Shown: positions 1-9,387 of the stretch, piece after piece | How the letters are laid out: every line of letters starts with the position of its first letter | How positions within the stretch are numbered: the stretch's first letter is position 1 | DNA from: Ulvibacter algarum | GTDB lineage: Bacteria > Bacteroidota > Bacteroidia > Flavobacteriales > Flavobacteriaceae | Reading direction: 5' to 3' | Assembly (NCBI GenBank): GCA_947488905.1 | Contig: CANLBJ010000004.1 | Coordinates: 62,001-126,000 of the forward strand | DNA: 64,000 nucleotides | Translations under genes and position numbers: made by a program | Notes under the pieces: model-generated | The model's database searches: none | What the model saw: only the letters and a program-made list of their open reading frames with translations | What the model was told of the DNA's origin: nothing

Positions 1-2967
1 ACAATGGCGCAACGTACCGCAGTTTTCACAAATGACCGCGTTGATTATAACAGAGCTATAGAACTCTATAATAACAATCAGTTTTTAGCGGCTCAAAATC
101 TTTTTTCTAAAGTAAAAAAAGAGTCTGATGACCAAACCATCCAGGGAGATGCTGCTTATTATATAGCAAGTAGCGCCGTACGCCTTAACCAGCAAGGTGC
201 AGATCGCTTGATGGAAGATTTTGTAAACGACTACCCTACTTCTCTAAAACGCAACTCTGCTTTTCTTGATGTTGCCGGCTATTATTTTGATACTGGTAAA
301 TACTCTTATGCTCGCAAATGGTATGATAAAGTAGATGGAGATAATTTGCCACGTAGCGAACGTGAAAAATACAACTTTAACAATGGCTATGCATTTTTTC
401 AGACCAAGCGCTATAGTGAAGCTAAAAAATATTTTAATAAAGTAAGTGACTCTAAAAAATACGGATCACAAGCTAAATACTACTTAGGTTTTATAGCCTA
501 TGAAGGTGATGATTATCAAGAAGCTAATGAGCTTTTTGAAGGTGTAGAACAATCAGAAGAAACGAATAAAGAACTATCCTATTTTAAAGCAGACATGAAC
601 TTTAAGTTAGGTAAGTTTCAAGAAGCAATAGACTTGGGTCTTGAGCAATATGATCGTTCTAGCCCTAAGGAGAAAAGTGAGCTCTCTAAAATTATAGGGG
701 AAGGTTATTTTAACCAAGAGAAATATGCAGATGCAATCCCTTACTTAAAAGAATATAAAGGAAAAGGTGGTAAATGGACTAATACAGACTATTATCAGCT
801 AGGCTATGCCTATTATAAACAAGGGCAATATACTAATGCAATTAGTGAATTTAATAAGATTATTGATGGCCGCAACTCTGTAGCACAAAACGCTTATTAT
901 CACTTAGCAGAATCTTATTTAAAATCTGGCCAAAAGCAGCAAGCCTTAAATGCTTTTAAGAATGCAAGTGAGATGGATTTTAGCGCAGAGATACAAGAAG
1001 ATGCTTATTTAAACTATGCAAAACTGAGTTATGAAATAGGAAACAGCTACACAAGTGTTCCTGAAGTTCTAGCCGGTTTTATGGAAGCATACCCAAATAA
1101 TGCAAGTAATGACAAATTAAATGATCTACTAATTGACTCTTATATTTCTTCTAAAAATTATAAAGGAGCATTAGCGTTGCTAGAAGGCAACAAATCTTTT
1201 GAGAATAAATTAGCATACCAAAAAGTGGCATTTTATAGAGGTCTAGAACTTTATAATGAAGGGGATTACAAACAATCAAAAGAATTATTAAAACTGTCTC
1301 TAAAAGAACCTCGCGAACCTTCTTTTACAGCAAGAGCTACTTACTGGGTAGCAGAAAATGATTTTGAATTAAACAACTTTGATGAATCACTTGTGGGTTA
1401 TAAGCAGTTTTTACAATTGCCTTCTGCATCAAGCACTCCAGAGTATGAAACAAGTAGTTACAACTTAGCTTACAACCACTTTAAGTTAAAGCAATACGGA
1501 GAAGCTATTAGCAACTTTAAAAAATACACAACTGGTAATACAGAACCCGCAAGAGAGAAAGATGCCTACTTAAGATTAGGTGACAGTTATTTTGTAACAA
1601 GTGATTACTGGAAAGCAATGGAAAACTACAACAAAGCTGTTGAGTTAAACTCTCCAGATAAAGACTATGCAGCTTTCCAGAAAGCAATTAGTTATGGCTT
1701 TGTAGACAGAACAGACACCAAGATTACAGAGCTTAGCGCGTTTAGCACAAAATATCCTAAATCATTTTTTAGAGATGATGCACTGTATGAATTAGGAAAC
1801 TCTTACGCTTCAAAAAACAAAACTAATGAAGCCATTAACACCTATGACAAGTTAATATCTACATTACCTAATAGCAGTTATGTGTCTAAGTCTTTATTAA
1901 AAAAAGCATTACTTCTAGATAATCAAGGTGATAGTAATGGAGCCTTAACTACGTTTAAAAAAGTAGCTAAAGATTTCCCGTCTACACCAGAGGCTTTGCA
2001 GGCAGTATCGTCTGCAAAAGTGATTTACATTGATGAAGGTCGTGTAGATGAATACGCAGCTTGGGTGAGCACTCTAGAATTTGTAGATATTGAAGATAGC
2101 GAACTCGACGATGCATCTTACCAAGCGGCAGAGCAACCTTACTTAGAGAATAAAACAGGACAAGCGACTACTCGTTTTAAGGCCTACCTTAGTGAGTTTC
2201 CTAATGGGCAACACGCTCTACAAGCTCATTTTTATCTAGCACAGTTACAGTTTGCAGATGACAAAAAACAAGATGCTATACCGCATTACAAATTTGTTGC
2301 AGATAAAGAACGTAGCGAGTTTACAGAACAAGCACTAGCACGTCTTTCTGAAATATTCTTGACTCAAAAAGAGTATGCAAACGCACAGACCTACCTAAAG
2401 CGTTTAGAGCTAGAGGCAGATTTTCCGCAAAACATCATTTTTGCTCAAACCAACATTATGAAAGCTAACTATGAACTTAAACAATATAACGAAGCTGTAA
2501 CCTATGCAGAAAAGGTATTAAGCAATGGCAAGATTGACAATGCAATAAAAAGTGATGCACAGATTATCATTGCTCGTTCTGCCATAAAAACAAACAATGA
2601 AGCAAAAGCAAAAACGGCTTATGCAGAGGTTTCAAAAATAGCCACAGGAAAATTAGCCGCAGAAGCTTTGTTTTATGACGCCTATTTTAAGAACAAAGAA
2701 TCGCAGTATGAAGTTTCAAATGTTTCTGTACAAAGACTAGCAAGCGAGTTTTCTGGCTATAAGTATTTTGGAGCAAAAGGTCTTGTGATAATGGCAAAGA
2801 ACTTTTATGGTTTAAATGATGCGTATCAAGCAACTTATATTCTTGAAAGTGTAATCACAAACTTTACAGATTATCCAGATGTAGTTGAAGATGCAAAACA
2901 AGAACTTGCAATCATCAAAACAGCTGAGGCCAAGACAAATTCTTCTGTAGAAACAGACGGAAACTAA
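1..2967 (+). CDS. Tetratricopeptide-repeat protein, 5' end outside the window
   Basis: The reading frame is open from the first base. The first ATG (position 4) is followed by AQRTAVF, which looks like the residues just after a signal peptidase site, so the true start and the signal peptide probably lie upstream of the window. About 985 residues are made of degenerate 34-residue TPR units through most of the length, rich in A-x-x-Y-Y, G-x-Y-x-x-A and F-x-x-A patterns (for example YNRAIELYNNNQFLAAQNLF). No catalytic domain is visible. TPR proteins act as protein-interaction scaffolds; this one is probably periplasmic. A beta-barrel gene follows after 34 bp and is probably co-transcribed, so an envelope partnership is plausible. 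The family call is secure, the role is not. Confidence 0.85.
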   Translation, partial: TMAQRTAVFTNDRVDYNRAIELYNNNQFLAAQNLFSKVKKESDDQTIQGDAAYYIASSAVRLNQQGADRLMEDFVNDYPTSLKRNSAFLDVAGYYFDTGKYSYARKWYDKVDGDNLPRSEREKYNFNNGYAFFQTKRYSEAKKYFNKVSDSKKYGSQAKYYLGFIAYEGDDYQEANELFEGVEQSEETNKELSYFKADMNFKLGKFQEAIDLGLEQYDRSSPKEKSELSKIIGEGYFNQEKYADAIPYLKEYKGKGGKWTNTDYYQLGYAYYKQGQYTNAISEFNKIIDGRNSVAQNAYYHLAESYLKSGQKQQALNAFKNASEMDFSAEIQEDAYLNYAKLSYEIGNSYTSVPEVLAGFMEAYPNNASNDKLNDLLIDSYISSKNYKGALALLEGNKSFENKLAYQKVAFYRGLELYNEGDYKQSKELLKLSLKEPREPSFTARATYWVAENDFELNNFDESLVGYKQFLQLPSASSTPEYETSSYNLAYNHFKLKQYGEAISNFKKYTTGNTEPAREKDAYLRLGDSYFVTSDYWKAMENYNKAVELNSPDKDYAAFQKAISYGFVDRTDTKITELSAFSTKYPKSFFRDDALYELGNSYASKNKTNEAINTYDKLISTLPNSSYVSKSLLKKALLLDNQGDSNGALTTFKKVAKDFPSTPEALQAVSSAKVIYIDEGRVDEYAAWVSTLEFVDIEDSELDDASYQAAEQPYLENKTGQATTRFKAYLSEFPNGQHALQAHFYLAQLQFADDKKQDAIPHYKFVADKERSEFTEQALARLSEIFLTQKEYANAQTYLKRLELEADFPQNIIFAQTNIMKANYELKQYNEAVTYAEKVLSNGKIDNAIKSDAQIIIARSAIKTNNEAKAKTAYAEVSKIATGKLAAEALFYDAYFKNKESQYEVSNVSVQRLASEFSGYKYFGAKGLVIMAKNFYGLNDAYQATYILESVITNFTDYPDVVEDAKQELAIIKTAEAKTNSSVETDGN

Positions 2968-3001
2968 ATTATATCAATCTAATAATTAAGCAACATATTC
3001 T

Positions 3002-4771
3002 ATGTTTCAATCCATAGCAAACACTATACAATTACATCGCAAACTAGTCTTAGCATTAGCTGGGCTTGGGTGCATCACATTTTCGCCGCAGGCAATCGCA
3101 CAAGAAGAAGAAGAACAAGACTTGGGCACAGAAGTAGTTAATGTAGTAAAGACATACGCACCTACCATTAGCGATGCTTTTAAAGTAAAGCAGACACCTA
3201 CTTTAAATGATGATGGCGCAGCTACAAAAAGACCCGTACAATATCAAATATTTTCTGTTCCAGTTGCCTCTACATTTACACCAGCAAAAGGAAAAGCGGC
3301 AGGTGTTAAAAAATTAAAAGCACCAAAATCTTGGGACAATTATGCAACACTAGGTTTTGGTAACAACACAACACTGCTTGCAGAGTTATTTAGCAATTTT
3401 GAGATAAGCAGAACAGATAATGCTGGTGTTTATTTTAGACATAACTCATCACAAAGAGGTATAGACGGCTTGCAGACAGACAACAAATATTATGACACTA
3501 GACTCGACGGAAACTACTACAGCCGTCAACGAGATATGAGTTATGGTTTTGAGGCTGGCGTTGAGCACCAGATTTATAATTGGTATGGTTCTGCCTTAAA
3601 TACAGAGCTATCTAATGATATTTTAGATTTTACAGATGATGTTGATCAAACATATTTAAGTGGTTACGTAGGCGCAAACATTGCCATAGACGACAGCTAC
3701 TTTAAAAAAGCAAGCGCTACTTTTAGATACACAGGTGATTCTTTTTCTTCTTCGGAAATAAATGCTAGGATACAACCAGAATTTGAATTTCCGGTATCAG
3801 AGTTAAACTTTAAAGTGTTAGGTGACATTGACTATCTAAGTGGAAGATTTGAAGAAAACTATACGGGTAATGACGAAATTAAATACAGCTTTTTAAACGC
3901 AGGGCTTTCTCCCTCTCTAGTTTATATAGCAGATGATCTTACAGCAAACTTAGGAGTAAAAGCCTATGTCTCTCTTGACACAAATGCAAGTGAAACTAAC
4001 TTTAACATCTACCCTAACGTTAATGCATCTTACAACCTTCTTGATGAACTACTAGTAGTATATGCTGGTGCAGAAGGAGGTTTAAACCAGAATACATATT
4101 ATCAATTTAAAAACGATAATCCGTTTATCTCACCTACCCAACTTGTAAAACCATCAAGCAAACTTTATGAAGGTTTTGGAGGATTAAAAGGAAAACTATC
4201 TAGCGTGATTGCATATAACCTAAGAGGTTCTTATAGCAATACTAATGATCACGTATTATTTACACGCAACACATTTGACGGTAATGCATTAAACACTCAA
4301 CCTTACCAACAAGCAAACTCTTTTAACGCTATATATGATGACATTAAAACCTTAAATGTATTTGCAGAACTACAAGTAGAAGTTTCAGAGAATTTTGCGA
4401 TAGGTGGTCAGGTTAATTTTAACTCTTATACTTTAGAAAATCAAGCTGAAGCTTGGAATCTACCTAAAATAGACGCTACAGTATTTACTCGTTTTGATAT
4501 CACAGAAAAGCTTTACGGTGGTGCCTCTGTATTTTTTGTAGGCGAACGTGAAGCACTAAATTCTTATTCTGGTATTGTTGTCACTAATGAGACAGTGACC
4601 CTTGACAGCTATCTTGATCTTAACGCAAACTTTGGGTACCGCGTTAGTGATCGCTTAAATGTTTTTGTAAAAGGTAGTAACCTTCTAGGCAAAAATTATG
4701 ATAAATGGATAGATTACCCCGTACAGAGCATTCAAGTATTAGGTGGAGCAACTTATAAATTTGACTGGTAA
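3002..4771 (+). CDS. TonB-dependent-receptor-like outer-membrane beta-barrel protein
   Basis: 589 residues with a Sec signal peptide (charged start, hydrophobic core LVLALAGLGCITF, cleavage near SPQAIAQ). An acidic run and the segment EVVNVVKTYAPTISDAF, which resembles a TonB-box/linker region, follow. The rest alternates aromatic and polar residues as in outer-membrane beta-strands and ends in an aromatic terminal strand (TYKFDW). It is shorter than a classical TonB receptor and I see no recognisable plug domain, so it may be a reduced receptor or a structural barrel. It sits directly downstream of the TPR gene and upstream of a small membrane protein gene, 3 bp away. The substrate is unknown. 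Confidence 0.7.
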   Translation: MFQSIANTIQLHRKLVLALAGLGCITFSPQAIAQEEEEQDLGTEVVNVVKTYAPTISDAFKVKQTPTLNDDGAATKRPVQYQIFSVPVASTFTPAKGKAAGVKKLKAPKSWDNYATLGFGNNTTLLAELFSNFEISRTDNAGVYFRHNSSQRGIDGLQTDNKYYDTRLDGNYYSRQRDMSYGFEAGVEHQIYNWYGSALNTELSNDILDFTDDVDQTYLSGYVGANIAIDDSYFKKASATFRYTGDSFSSSEINARIQPEFEFPVSELNFKVLGDIDYLSGRFEENYTGNDEIKYSFLNAGLSPSLVYIADDLTANLGVKAYVSLDTNASETNFNIYPNVNASYNLLDELLVVYAGAEGGLNQNTYYQFKNDNPFISPTQLVKPSSKLYEGFGGLKGKLSSVIAYNLRGSYSNTNDHVLFTRNTFDGNALNTQPYQQANSFNAIYDDIKTLNVFAELQVEVSENFAIGGQVNFNSYTLENQAEAWNLPKIDATVFTRFDITEKLYGGASVFFVGEREALNSYSGIVVTNETVTLDSYLDLNANFGYRVSDRLNVFVKGSNLLGKNYDKWIDYPVQSIQVLGGATYKFDW

Positions 4772-4774
4772 TTT

Positions 4775-5005
4775 ATGAGATTTAGCCACATAAACAATAT
4801 CACTATTATTGCGGTGATTTCTTTTATACTTGCCATTCTTGAGTATAAACTAGATCTACAAATACGTGTGCAACAGCAAGACGCTTTTAATATATTTGAG
4901 ATGGTAATGGTTACTGCAGTCATCTTTACAGCTCTATGCAGTTTGTATCTTCTTGGGTTTTTAATCTATAGATTTTTTACTCGTTTAAAGAAGGTTAAAA
5001 GTTAG
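4775..5005 (+). CDS. Small two-helix membrane protein
   Basis: 76 residues with two hydrophobic segments (about residues 9-25 and 41-66) and a basic C-terminus (RLKKVKS). It begins 3 bp after the stop of the barrel gene, so it is very likely translated from the same transcript. A terminator-like hairpin follows at 5032-5057. I recognise no family. Confidence 0.6.
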   Translation: MRFSHINNITIIAVISFILAILEYKLDLQIRVQQQDAFNIFEMVMVTAVIFTALCSLYLLGFLIYRFFTRLKKVKS

Positions 5006-5031
5006 ATAGGCATAGCTTACGCGAAAATGTT

Positions 5032-5066
5032 AAAGCATCTCATAATTGGGATGCTTTGTTTATTTT
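5032..5066 (+). terminator. Rho-independent terminator-like hairpin closing the TPR/barrel operon
   Basis: The arms AAAGCATC (5032-5039) and GATGCTTT (5050-5057) are perfect complements, extendable by two pairs, and a T-rich tract follows. The hairpin also shows that an upstream in-frame start at 5027 for the next gene is not real. Confidence 0.7.
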
Positions 5067-5083
5067 TGCCAAAAACTAATATT

Positions 5084-6730
5084 ATGCGATTCCTACTACC
5101 TTTATTGTGTGTTGCAACTTTTTTTTCTTGTGCACCAGAAAAAACAGAAGCAGACTTACTCATCAAAAACGGAACTATCTACACTGTAAATACAGATTTT
5201 GAAATGGCAGATGCCGTTGCTGTTAAAGATGGAAAAATCATTGAAATAGGTAAAAAACCAGAATTAGAACTCAAATATTCATTTACAGAAGTTTATGACG
5301 CAGAAGGGCAAACCGTGCTACCAGGACTAATAGATGCACACGCACATTTGTTTAATCTTGGGATAGCTATGCAACAAGTAGACTTATCTGGGACTGTAAG
5401 TTTTGAAGACGTGATAAACAAGGTTGTGGCATTTCAGAAAGAAAAAAATGTAGAATATATACGTGGAAGAGGCTGGGATCAAAATGACTGGGAAGTAAAA
5501 GAATTTCCTAACAACACCCTATTAGACTCTCTTTTTCCTGATACGCCTGTGGCATTATCCAGAATAGATGGTCACGCAATGATTGCCAACTCAAAGGCGC
5601 TTGAACTTGCAGGGATAACCGCAGAAACAAAAGTACCCGGCGGACTCGTAATGCTTGAAGACGGAGAAGCAAAAGAACCAAAACTAACTGGATTGTTAAT
5701 AGACACTCCTATGGATTTAGTATGGGCTACCTTCCCAGATGAAAGCAAAGCATTTGCTGAAAAAGCACTAAGAGACGCAGAAATAGAATGTCTAGCTCTA
5801 GGTTTAACAACTATTAATGATGCAGGACTGGACAGAAATGTGATTGAGCTCATAGATGAGATGCAGCAAGCAGACAGCTTAAAACTACGTGTATATGCTA
5901 TGGTGAGTAATAGCGAAGAAAACTTAGACTACTATTTAAATAAAGGGATTATAAAAACAGACAGACTTAATGTTCGCTCTGTAAAAGTATACGCAGATGG
6001 TGCTCTAGGATCAAGAGGTGCAGCTATGAAGAGATCTTATAGTGATGAGGAGAATCATTTTGGTGCGATGATAACGCCACAAGAAGATTTAATGGCAGTA
6101 GCAAAAAAAATAGCAGCTGCAGGCTACCAGATGAACACACACGCTATAGGAGATTCTGCAAATGTTGCAGTAATTAGAGCTTACAAAGAAGCGATAGATA
6201 ATAGCAAAGATATGCGCTGGAAAATAGAACATGCGCAAGTAGTAGATTTACAAGATTTTGATGCTTTTTCTAAAAACATTATTCCATCTATACAGCCTAC
6301 ACATGCTACCAGTGATATGTACTGGGCAGAAGAGCGTGTGGGTAGCAAACGTATAAAAGGTGCATATGCTTACAAAACACTTTTAGACAAAGCAGGGATG
6401 GTAGTTTTAGGAACAGATTTTCCTGTAGAAAAAGTAAATCCAATGCACACGTTTTATGCAGCTGTTGCTCGTAAAGATTTAAAAAACTATCCAGAAGATG
6501 GCTATAGAATGGAAGAGGCATTAACAAGAGAAGAAACCTTAAAAGGAATGACTATCTGGGCAGCTTACTCTAACTTTGAGGAAAATGAAAAAGGAAGTAT
6601 AGAAAAAGGGAAGTTTGCAGATTTTACAATACTAGACCGTGACATTATGAAAGTTGATGCAGACTCTATACCAACTGCAAAAGTAATGGCTACTTATATA
6701 AATGGAGAGAAAGTGTATAGTAGAGATTAG
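5084..6730 (+). CDS. Amidohydrolase-family lipoprotein (YtcJ-like)
   Basis: 548 residues from ATG 5084. A start at 5027 is rejected because it lies in a terminator hairpin, and because the 5084 start yields a proper lipoprotein signal (LLCVATFFSC). The mature protein has the metal-dependent amidohydrolase layout: an N-terminal beta-sandwich (ADLLIKNGTIYTVN), the metal-binding motif GLIDAHAHLF, a later HAIGD, an HAQVV segment and the C-terminal GTDFPVE. These are hallmarks of the YtcJ/AepA-like amidohydrolase 3 subfamily. It probably hydrolyses an amide or cyclic C-N bond of a small molecule in the periplasm. The substrate cannot be told from sequence. Expected metal ligands are present, so it looks active. 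Confidence 0.85.
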   Translation: MRFLLPLLCVATFFSCAPEKTEADLLIKNGTIYTVNTDFEMADAVAVKDGKIIEIGKKPELELKYSFTEVYDAEGQTVLPGLIDAHAHLFNLGIAMQQVDLSGTVSFEDVINKVVAFQKEKNVEYIRGRGWDQNDWEVKEFPNNTLLDSLFPDTPVALSRIDGHAMIANSKALELAGITAETKVPGGLVMLEDGEAKEPKLTGLLIDTPMDLVWATFPDESKAFAEKALRDAEIECLALGLTTINDAGLDRNVIELIDEMQQADSLKLRVYAMVSNSEENLDYYLNKGIIKTDRLNVRSVKVYADGALGSRGAAMKRSYSDEENHFGAMITPQEDLMAVAKKIAAAGYQMNTHAIGDSANVAVIRAYKEAIDNSKDMRWKIEHAQVVDLQDFDAFSKNIIPSIQPTHATSDMYWAEERVGSKRIKGAYAYKTLLDKAGMVVLGTDFPVEKVNPMHTFYAAVARKDLKNYPEDGYRMEEALTREETLKGMTIWAAYSNFEENEKGSIEKGKFADFTILDRDIMKVDADSIPTAKVMATYINGEKVYSRD

Positions 6731-6752
6731 TTATCTGTGGCATTACAATCTT

Positions 6753-6800
6753 AAATAAGAAAACTAACTAAAATTATAATTTTAGTTGGTTTTCTTATTT
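6753..6800. terminator. Bidirectional terminator hairpin between convergent genes
   Basis: A long A+T-rich inverted repeat. AAATAAGAAAAC at the left pairs with GTTTTCTTATTT at the right, continuing inward through AACTAAAATT/AATTTTAGTT with a mismatch. It has T-runs on both strands and lies between convergent genes. Confidence 0.75.
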
Positions 6801-6848
6801 ATCACACTATCCTCTTTTAGGGCAGCGGTCTGCTTATTAAATCTTACC

Positions 6849-7652
6849 TTAAAGCTTACCTCCTTTTGCCGCTAGATCTGCCAAGCATAAATCATCAAAT
6901 ACTGGTATTGTATTTTGGTTTCTGTTTTGCATTCTAGTCTCAATTGCAGACCTCGTAGAGGCGCTAGAAAAATACATTAAGCAATCTTCTATCACACAAT
7001 GTTTTCCATTTTCAGCATCCTCGTGACCAGATGGGTGTATATCATCGTTAACTATATTTACTAAGCCAAAAAGATGTCCTAACTCATGCTCACAAGTAAT
7101 AGTTTCTATAGCAATAAGGGCATCGTTATCACTACCACTCACAAAACTCACTAGAGTATTTTTATAGACTACAATAGATGTATTTTGATAAGCAGACCCT
7201 AAAGTAACAGACGTATCTGTATCATTTTCAGAGCTACTATTTGCAAAAAACATATACAAAGCGATATCATCATCTATTGTATATTGCGTTCTATGCTCGT
7301 CTTCAATATCTTTTATTTCATCTAGAGAAAAAGGGCTATTAGTAGGCGTTGCTATCATCTTCTCTGTAATAGTTATCCCATTTGGTTTATTAATTCTGTC
7401 TCCTAAAAATTGTTGTAGAGCCTGGATGGTTTCTGGCGTGGGTCTTGTTGTTTCTGTATAGACAATCTCTAATCTCAATTTAGAAAAATCGTTAGCAGAT
7501 AAAATATCTTCTGCAGAAACACCTAAACCTCTTCTGTTTTCAACTTTAAAATCATCAATATTATCATTGTCATCTTTTTTCTTGCAAGAGACAATTGTGA
7601 GCATAGTAAAAATAAATACTGCGGAAATTTTAAGAAAATGAGTCATTGGCAT
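6849..7652 (-). CDS. Metzincin-like zinc metalloprotease lipoprotein
   Basis: 267 residues. The N-terminus carries a lipoprotein signal (FTMLTIVSC followed by KKKDDNDN). Near residue 190 is the zinc motif HELGHLFGL (HExxHxxG). A C-x4-C-x-M segment (CVIEDCLM) about 25 residues later supplies the Met-turn and resembles the archaemetzincin core. The usual third zinc ligand of HExxHxxGxxH/D is Asn here (HELGHLFGLVN), so a downstream His (HPSGH) may substitute; that is inference. It is probably an envelope-anchored peptidase. It is convergent with the amidohydrolase gene and divergent from the DUF2059 gene. Flavobacterial relatives are usually called membrane metalloproteases. Confidence 0.7.
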   Translation of the reverse strand: MPMTHFLKISAVFIFTMLTIVSCKKKDDNDNIDDFKVENRRGLGVSAEDILSANDFSKLRLEIVYTETTRPTPETIQALQQFLGDRINKPNGITITEKMIATPTNSPFSLDEIKDIEDEHRTQYTIDDDIALYMFFANSSSENDTDTSVTLGSAYQNTSIVVYKNTLVSFVSGSDNDALIAIETITCEHELGHLFGLVNIVNDDIHPSGHEDAENGKHCVIEDCLMYFSSASTRSAIETRMQNRNQNTIPVFDDLCLADLAAKGGKL

Positions 7653-7660
7653 CTTTTTTG

Positions 7661-7668
7661 TAACTTTG
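7661..7668 (+). promoter_or_regulatory. Bacteroidetes -7 element for the DUF2059 gene
   Basis: TAACTTTG is a perfect TANNTTTG, 26 bp before the ATG at 7694. No clear -33 TTG at standard spacing was found. Confidence 0.55.
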
Positions 7669-7693
7669 TAAATCTAATATTTAATATATCATA

Positions 7694-8233
7694 ATGAAAA
7701 TCAAATCTTTATTATTAACGGTATTCTCCCTGTTTTGTTTTAGCATGATGGCACAAGAATTAACCAGACAAGAAAGCATTGTAAAATACCTTACCATTAA
7801 TGGAACACACGCACAATACAATAGTGCTTATGACCAAATGTTTGACGTATTAGAGCAACAATACAAGGGTGCAAATGTACCTGCAGCAGTATGGACAGAG
7901 GTTAAATCTCAAAAACCAATGGTAGTAAACCAAGTAGTAGGTATGCTAGCTTCTGCTTACCGTGAGAGCTTTAATAAAGGTGAGATTAATAACTTAATAG
8001 CCTTTTACAGTTCTGGTACAGGACAGCAAGTACTACAAGACCCTACAAAACTTACAGCAGAACAAAACCAAGAACTTGCTAATTTTCACGGGAGTATTAC
8101 AGGCCAAAAAATGTTTGATGAGCGCCCTAATTTAGAAAAAAACATTGCTCAAATATCAGAATACTGGAGCCGTGACTTATATAAAAGCACTGTAGATGCA
8201 TTAAGCGCTAAAGGGTATCACGCAAAATTTTAG
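7694..8233 (+). CDS. Secreted DUF2059-family protein
   Basis: 179 residues with a signal peptide (MKIKSLLLTVFSLFCFSMMAQ). The helical body carries the pattern of DUF2059, a family of about 100-120 residues found in exported proteins: a conserved YRESFNKGEINNLIAFYSSGTGQ segment, shortened here to YRESF...FYSSGTGQ. A member of unknown function, probably periplasmic. It has its own promoter (7661-7668) and its own strong terminator (8259-8298), so it is monocistronic. Confidence 0.75.
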   Translation: MKIKSLLLTVFSLFCFSMMAQELTRQESIVKYLTINGTHAQYNSAYDQMFDVLEQQYKGANVPAAVWTEVKSQKPMVVNQVVGMLASAYRESFNKGEINNLIAFYSSGTGQQVLQDPTKLTAEQNQELANFHGSITGQKMFDERPNLEKNIAQISEYWSRDLYKSTVDALSAKGYHAKF

Positions 8234-8258
8234 GTTAAAATAAAATCTAGCTATTAAT

Positions 8259-8298
8259 AAAGAGAGCGTTACTTAACTATAAGTAACGCTCTCTTTTT
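8259..8298 (+). terminator. Rho-independent terminator after the DUF2059 gene
   Basis: The stem AAAGAGAGCGTTACTT / AAGTAACGCTCTCTTT has a 6-nt loop and ends in a T-run. Confidence 0.9.
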
Positions 8299-8381
8299 GT
8301 ATAAATATCTATTAAAACCATTAAAATATTTTTTAGCAACAAAGTATTAATCGTAACATTGCAATTAAATAATAATTAGAT

Positions 8382-8714
8382 ATGGGTTTAGCAAAAACAG
8401 AAATGTTTACAGATCTTCAAAACGAGATATCACTTTATGCAAAAGTGTTTGGACATCCCGCAAGAGTTGCAATCTTAGAACAACTCTTTAAAATAGATGC
8501 TTGTTACTGTGGTGATCTTGTTAATGAAATAGGCCTAGCACAACCTACAATATCGCAACACTTAAAAGAATTAAAAAATTTAGGGTTGATCAAAGGTAAT
8601 GTAGAAGGAACAAGTGTTTGCTATTGTATACACACAGAAAACTGGACAAAAATGAAGGCTACTATGCTTCAATTTTTAAATCAAGATCTAACTAAGACAA
8701 ATGATTGCTGTTAA
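8382..8714 (+). CDS. arsR: ArsR-family metalloregulatory repressor
   Basis: 110 residues. The winged-helix core is HPARVAILEQLF - ACYCGDLVNEI - LAQPTISQHLKELKNLGLI, the classical ArsR/SmtB arrangement with recognition helix QPTISQHLKEL. Cysteines in ACYCGD match the position of the As(III)-sensing ELCVC motif; further cysteines occur at CYC and at the C-terminal CC. It heads a three-gene arsenic cluster with a 37-bp gap to arsC. By family knowledge it represses the operon and releases DNA on arsenite binding. No obvious palindromic operator was identified upstream. Confidence 0.9.
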   Translation: MGLAKTEMFTDLQNEISLYAKVFGHPARVAILEQLFKIDACYCGDLVNEIGLAQPTISQHLKELKNLGLIKGNVEGTSVCYCIHTENWTKMKATMLQFLNQDLTKTNDCC

Positions 8715-8751
8715 TAAGCTTTCATATTAATTAGTAAAAAGAAAACAACAA

Positions 8752-9384
8752 ATGCCTACAACCGCAAAAACAGTATTTCCAGAAATAGAAAAAATAATTG
8801 CAGGATTAGATCCTCAGCATATTTCAGAAGAAAGAAAAGTAATTTTACAACCACTATTAGATTTTATACAACAAAAAGCTACAGGTAAGCAACAGATAAG
8901 AATCAACTTTATTTGTACGCATAACTCAAGAAGAAGCCATTTATCACAAATATGGGCGCAAACTATGGCTAGCTACTTTAATATTAAAGATGTGTTTTGC
9001 TATTCTGCCGGAACAGAAGCTACAGCACTTTTCCCGATGGTGGCAGATACTTTATCAAAGTCTGGTTTTCAAATCAATAAAATTTCAGAAGGAGAAAACC
9101 CAGTTTACAGTATTAAATATGGAGCTAATGAACACCCAATAATTGGTTTTTCTAAAACGCTTGACACTAATTTTAATCCTACATCTAAGTTTGCTGCAAT
9201 TATGACTTGTGACTCTGCAAACGAGGCTTGCCCTTTTGTACCAGGTGCAGAAAAAAGAATCCCCATTACTTTTGAAGACCCAAAAGCTTTTGACAACACA
9301 CCACAACAAGCAGAAAAATACCAAGAAAGAAGTCTGCAAATAGCTACTGAATTATTTTACATATTCTCTCAAATAAACTCATAA
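8752..9384 (+). CDS. arsC: Arsenate reductase, LMW-phosphatase/thioredoxin-coupled type
   Basis: 210 residues. After about 50 helical N-terminal residues comes the phosphatase P-loop CTHNSRRS (C-x5-R-S). Further on are a C-x6-C pair (CDSANEAC) and EDPKAFD. The three cysteines match the relay of thioredoxin-coupled arsenate reductases: a nucleophilic Cys in the P-loop and two resolving Cys. It is longer than the roughly 130-residue classical enzyme because of the N-terminal extension, a common arrangement in this phylum. It is encoded between arsR and acr3, 3 bp before acr3, which supports reduction of arsenate to arsenite for export. Some relatives are annotated only as protein-tyrosine phosphatase. 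Confidence 0.85.
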   Translation: MPTTAKTVFPEIEKIIAGLDPQHISEERKVILQPLLDFIQQKATGKQQIRINFICTHNSRRSHLSQIWAQTMASYFNIKDVFCYSAGTEATALFPMVADTLSKSGFQINKISEGENPVYSIKYGANEHPIIGFSKTLDTNFNPTSKFAAIMTCDSANEACPFVPGAEKRIPITFEDPKAFDNTPQQAEKYQERSLQIATELFYIFSQINS

Positions 9385-9387
9385 AAC

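Noticed and set aside
5027-5083. Upstream start for the amidohydrolase
   Set aside because: It lies within a terminator hairpin; the 5084 start gives a proper lipoprotein signal.
5572-6527. Minus-strand ORFs inside the amidohydrolase gene
   Set aside because: They are antisense shadows without domains or start context.
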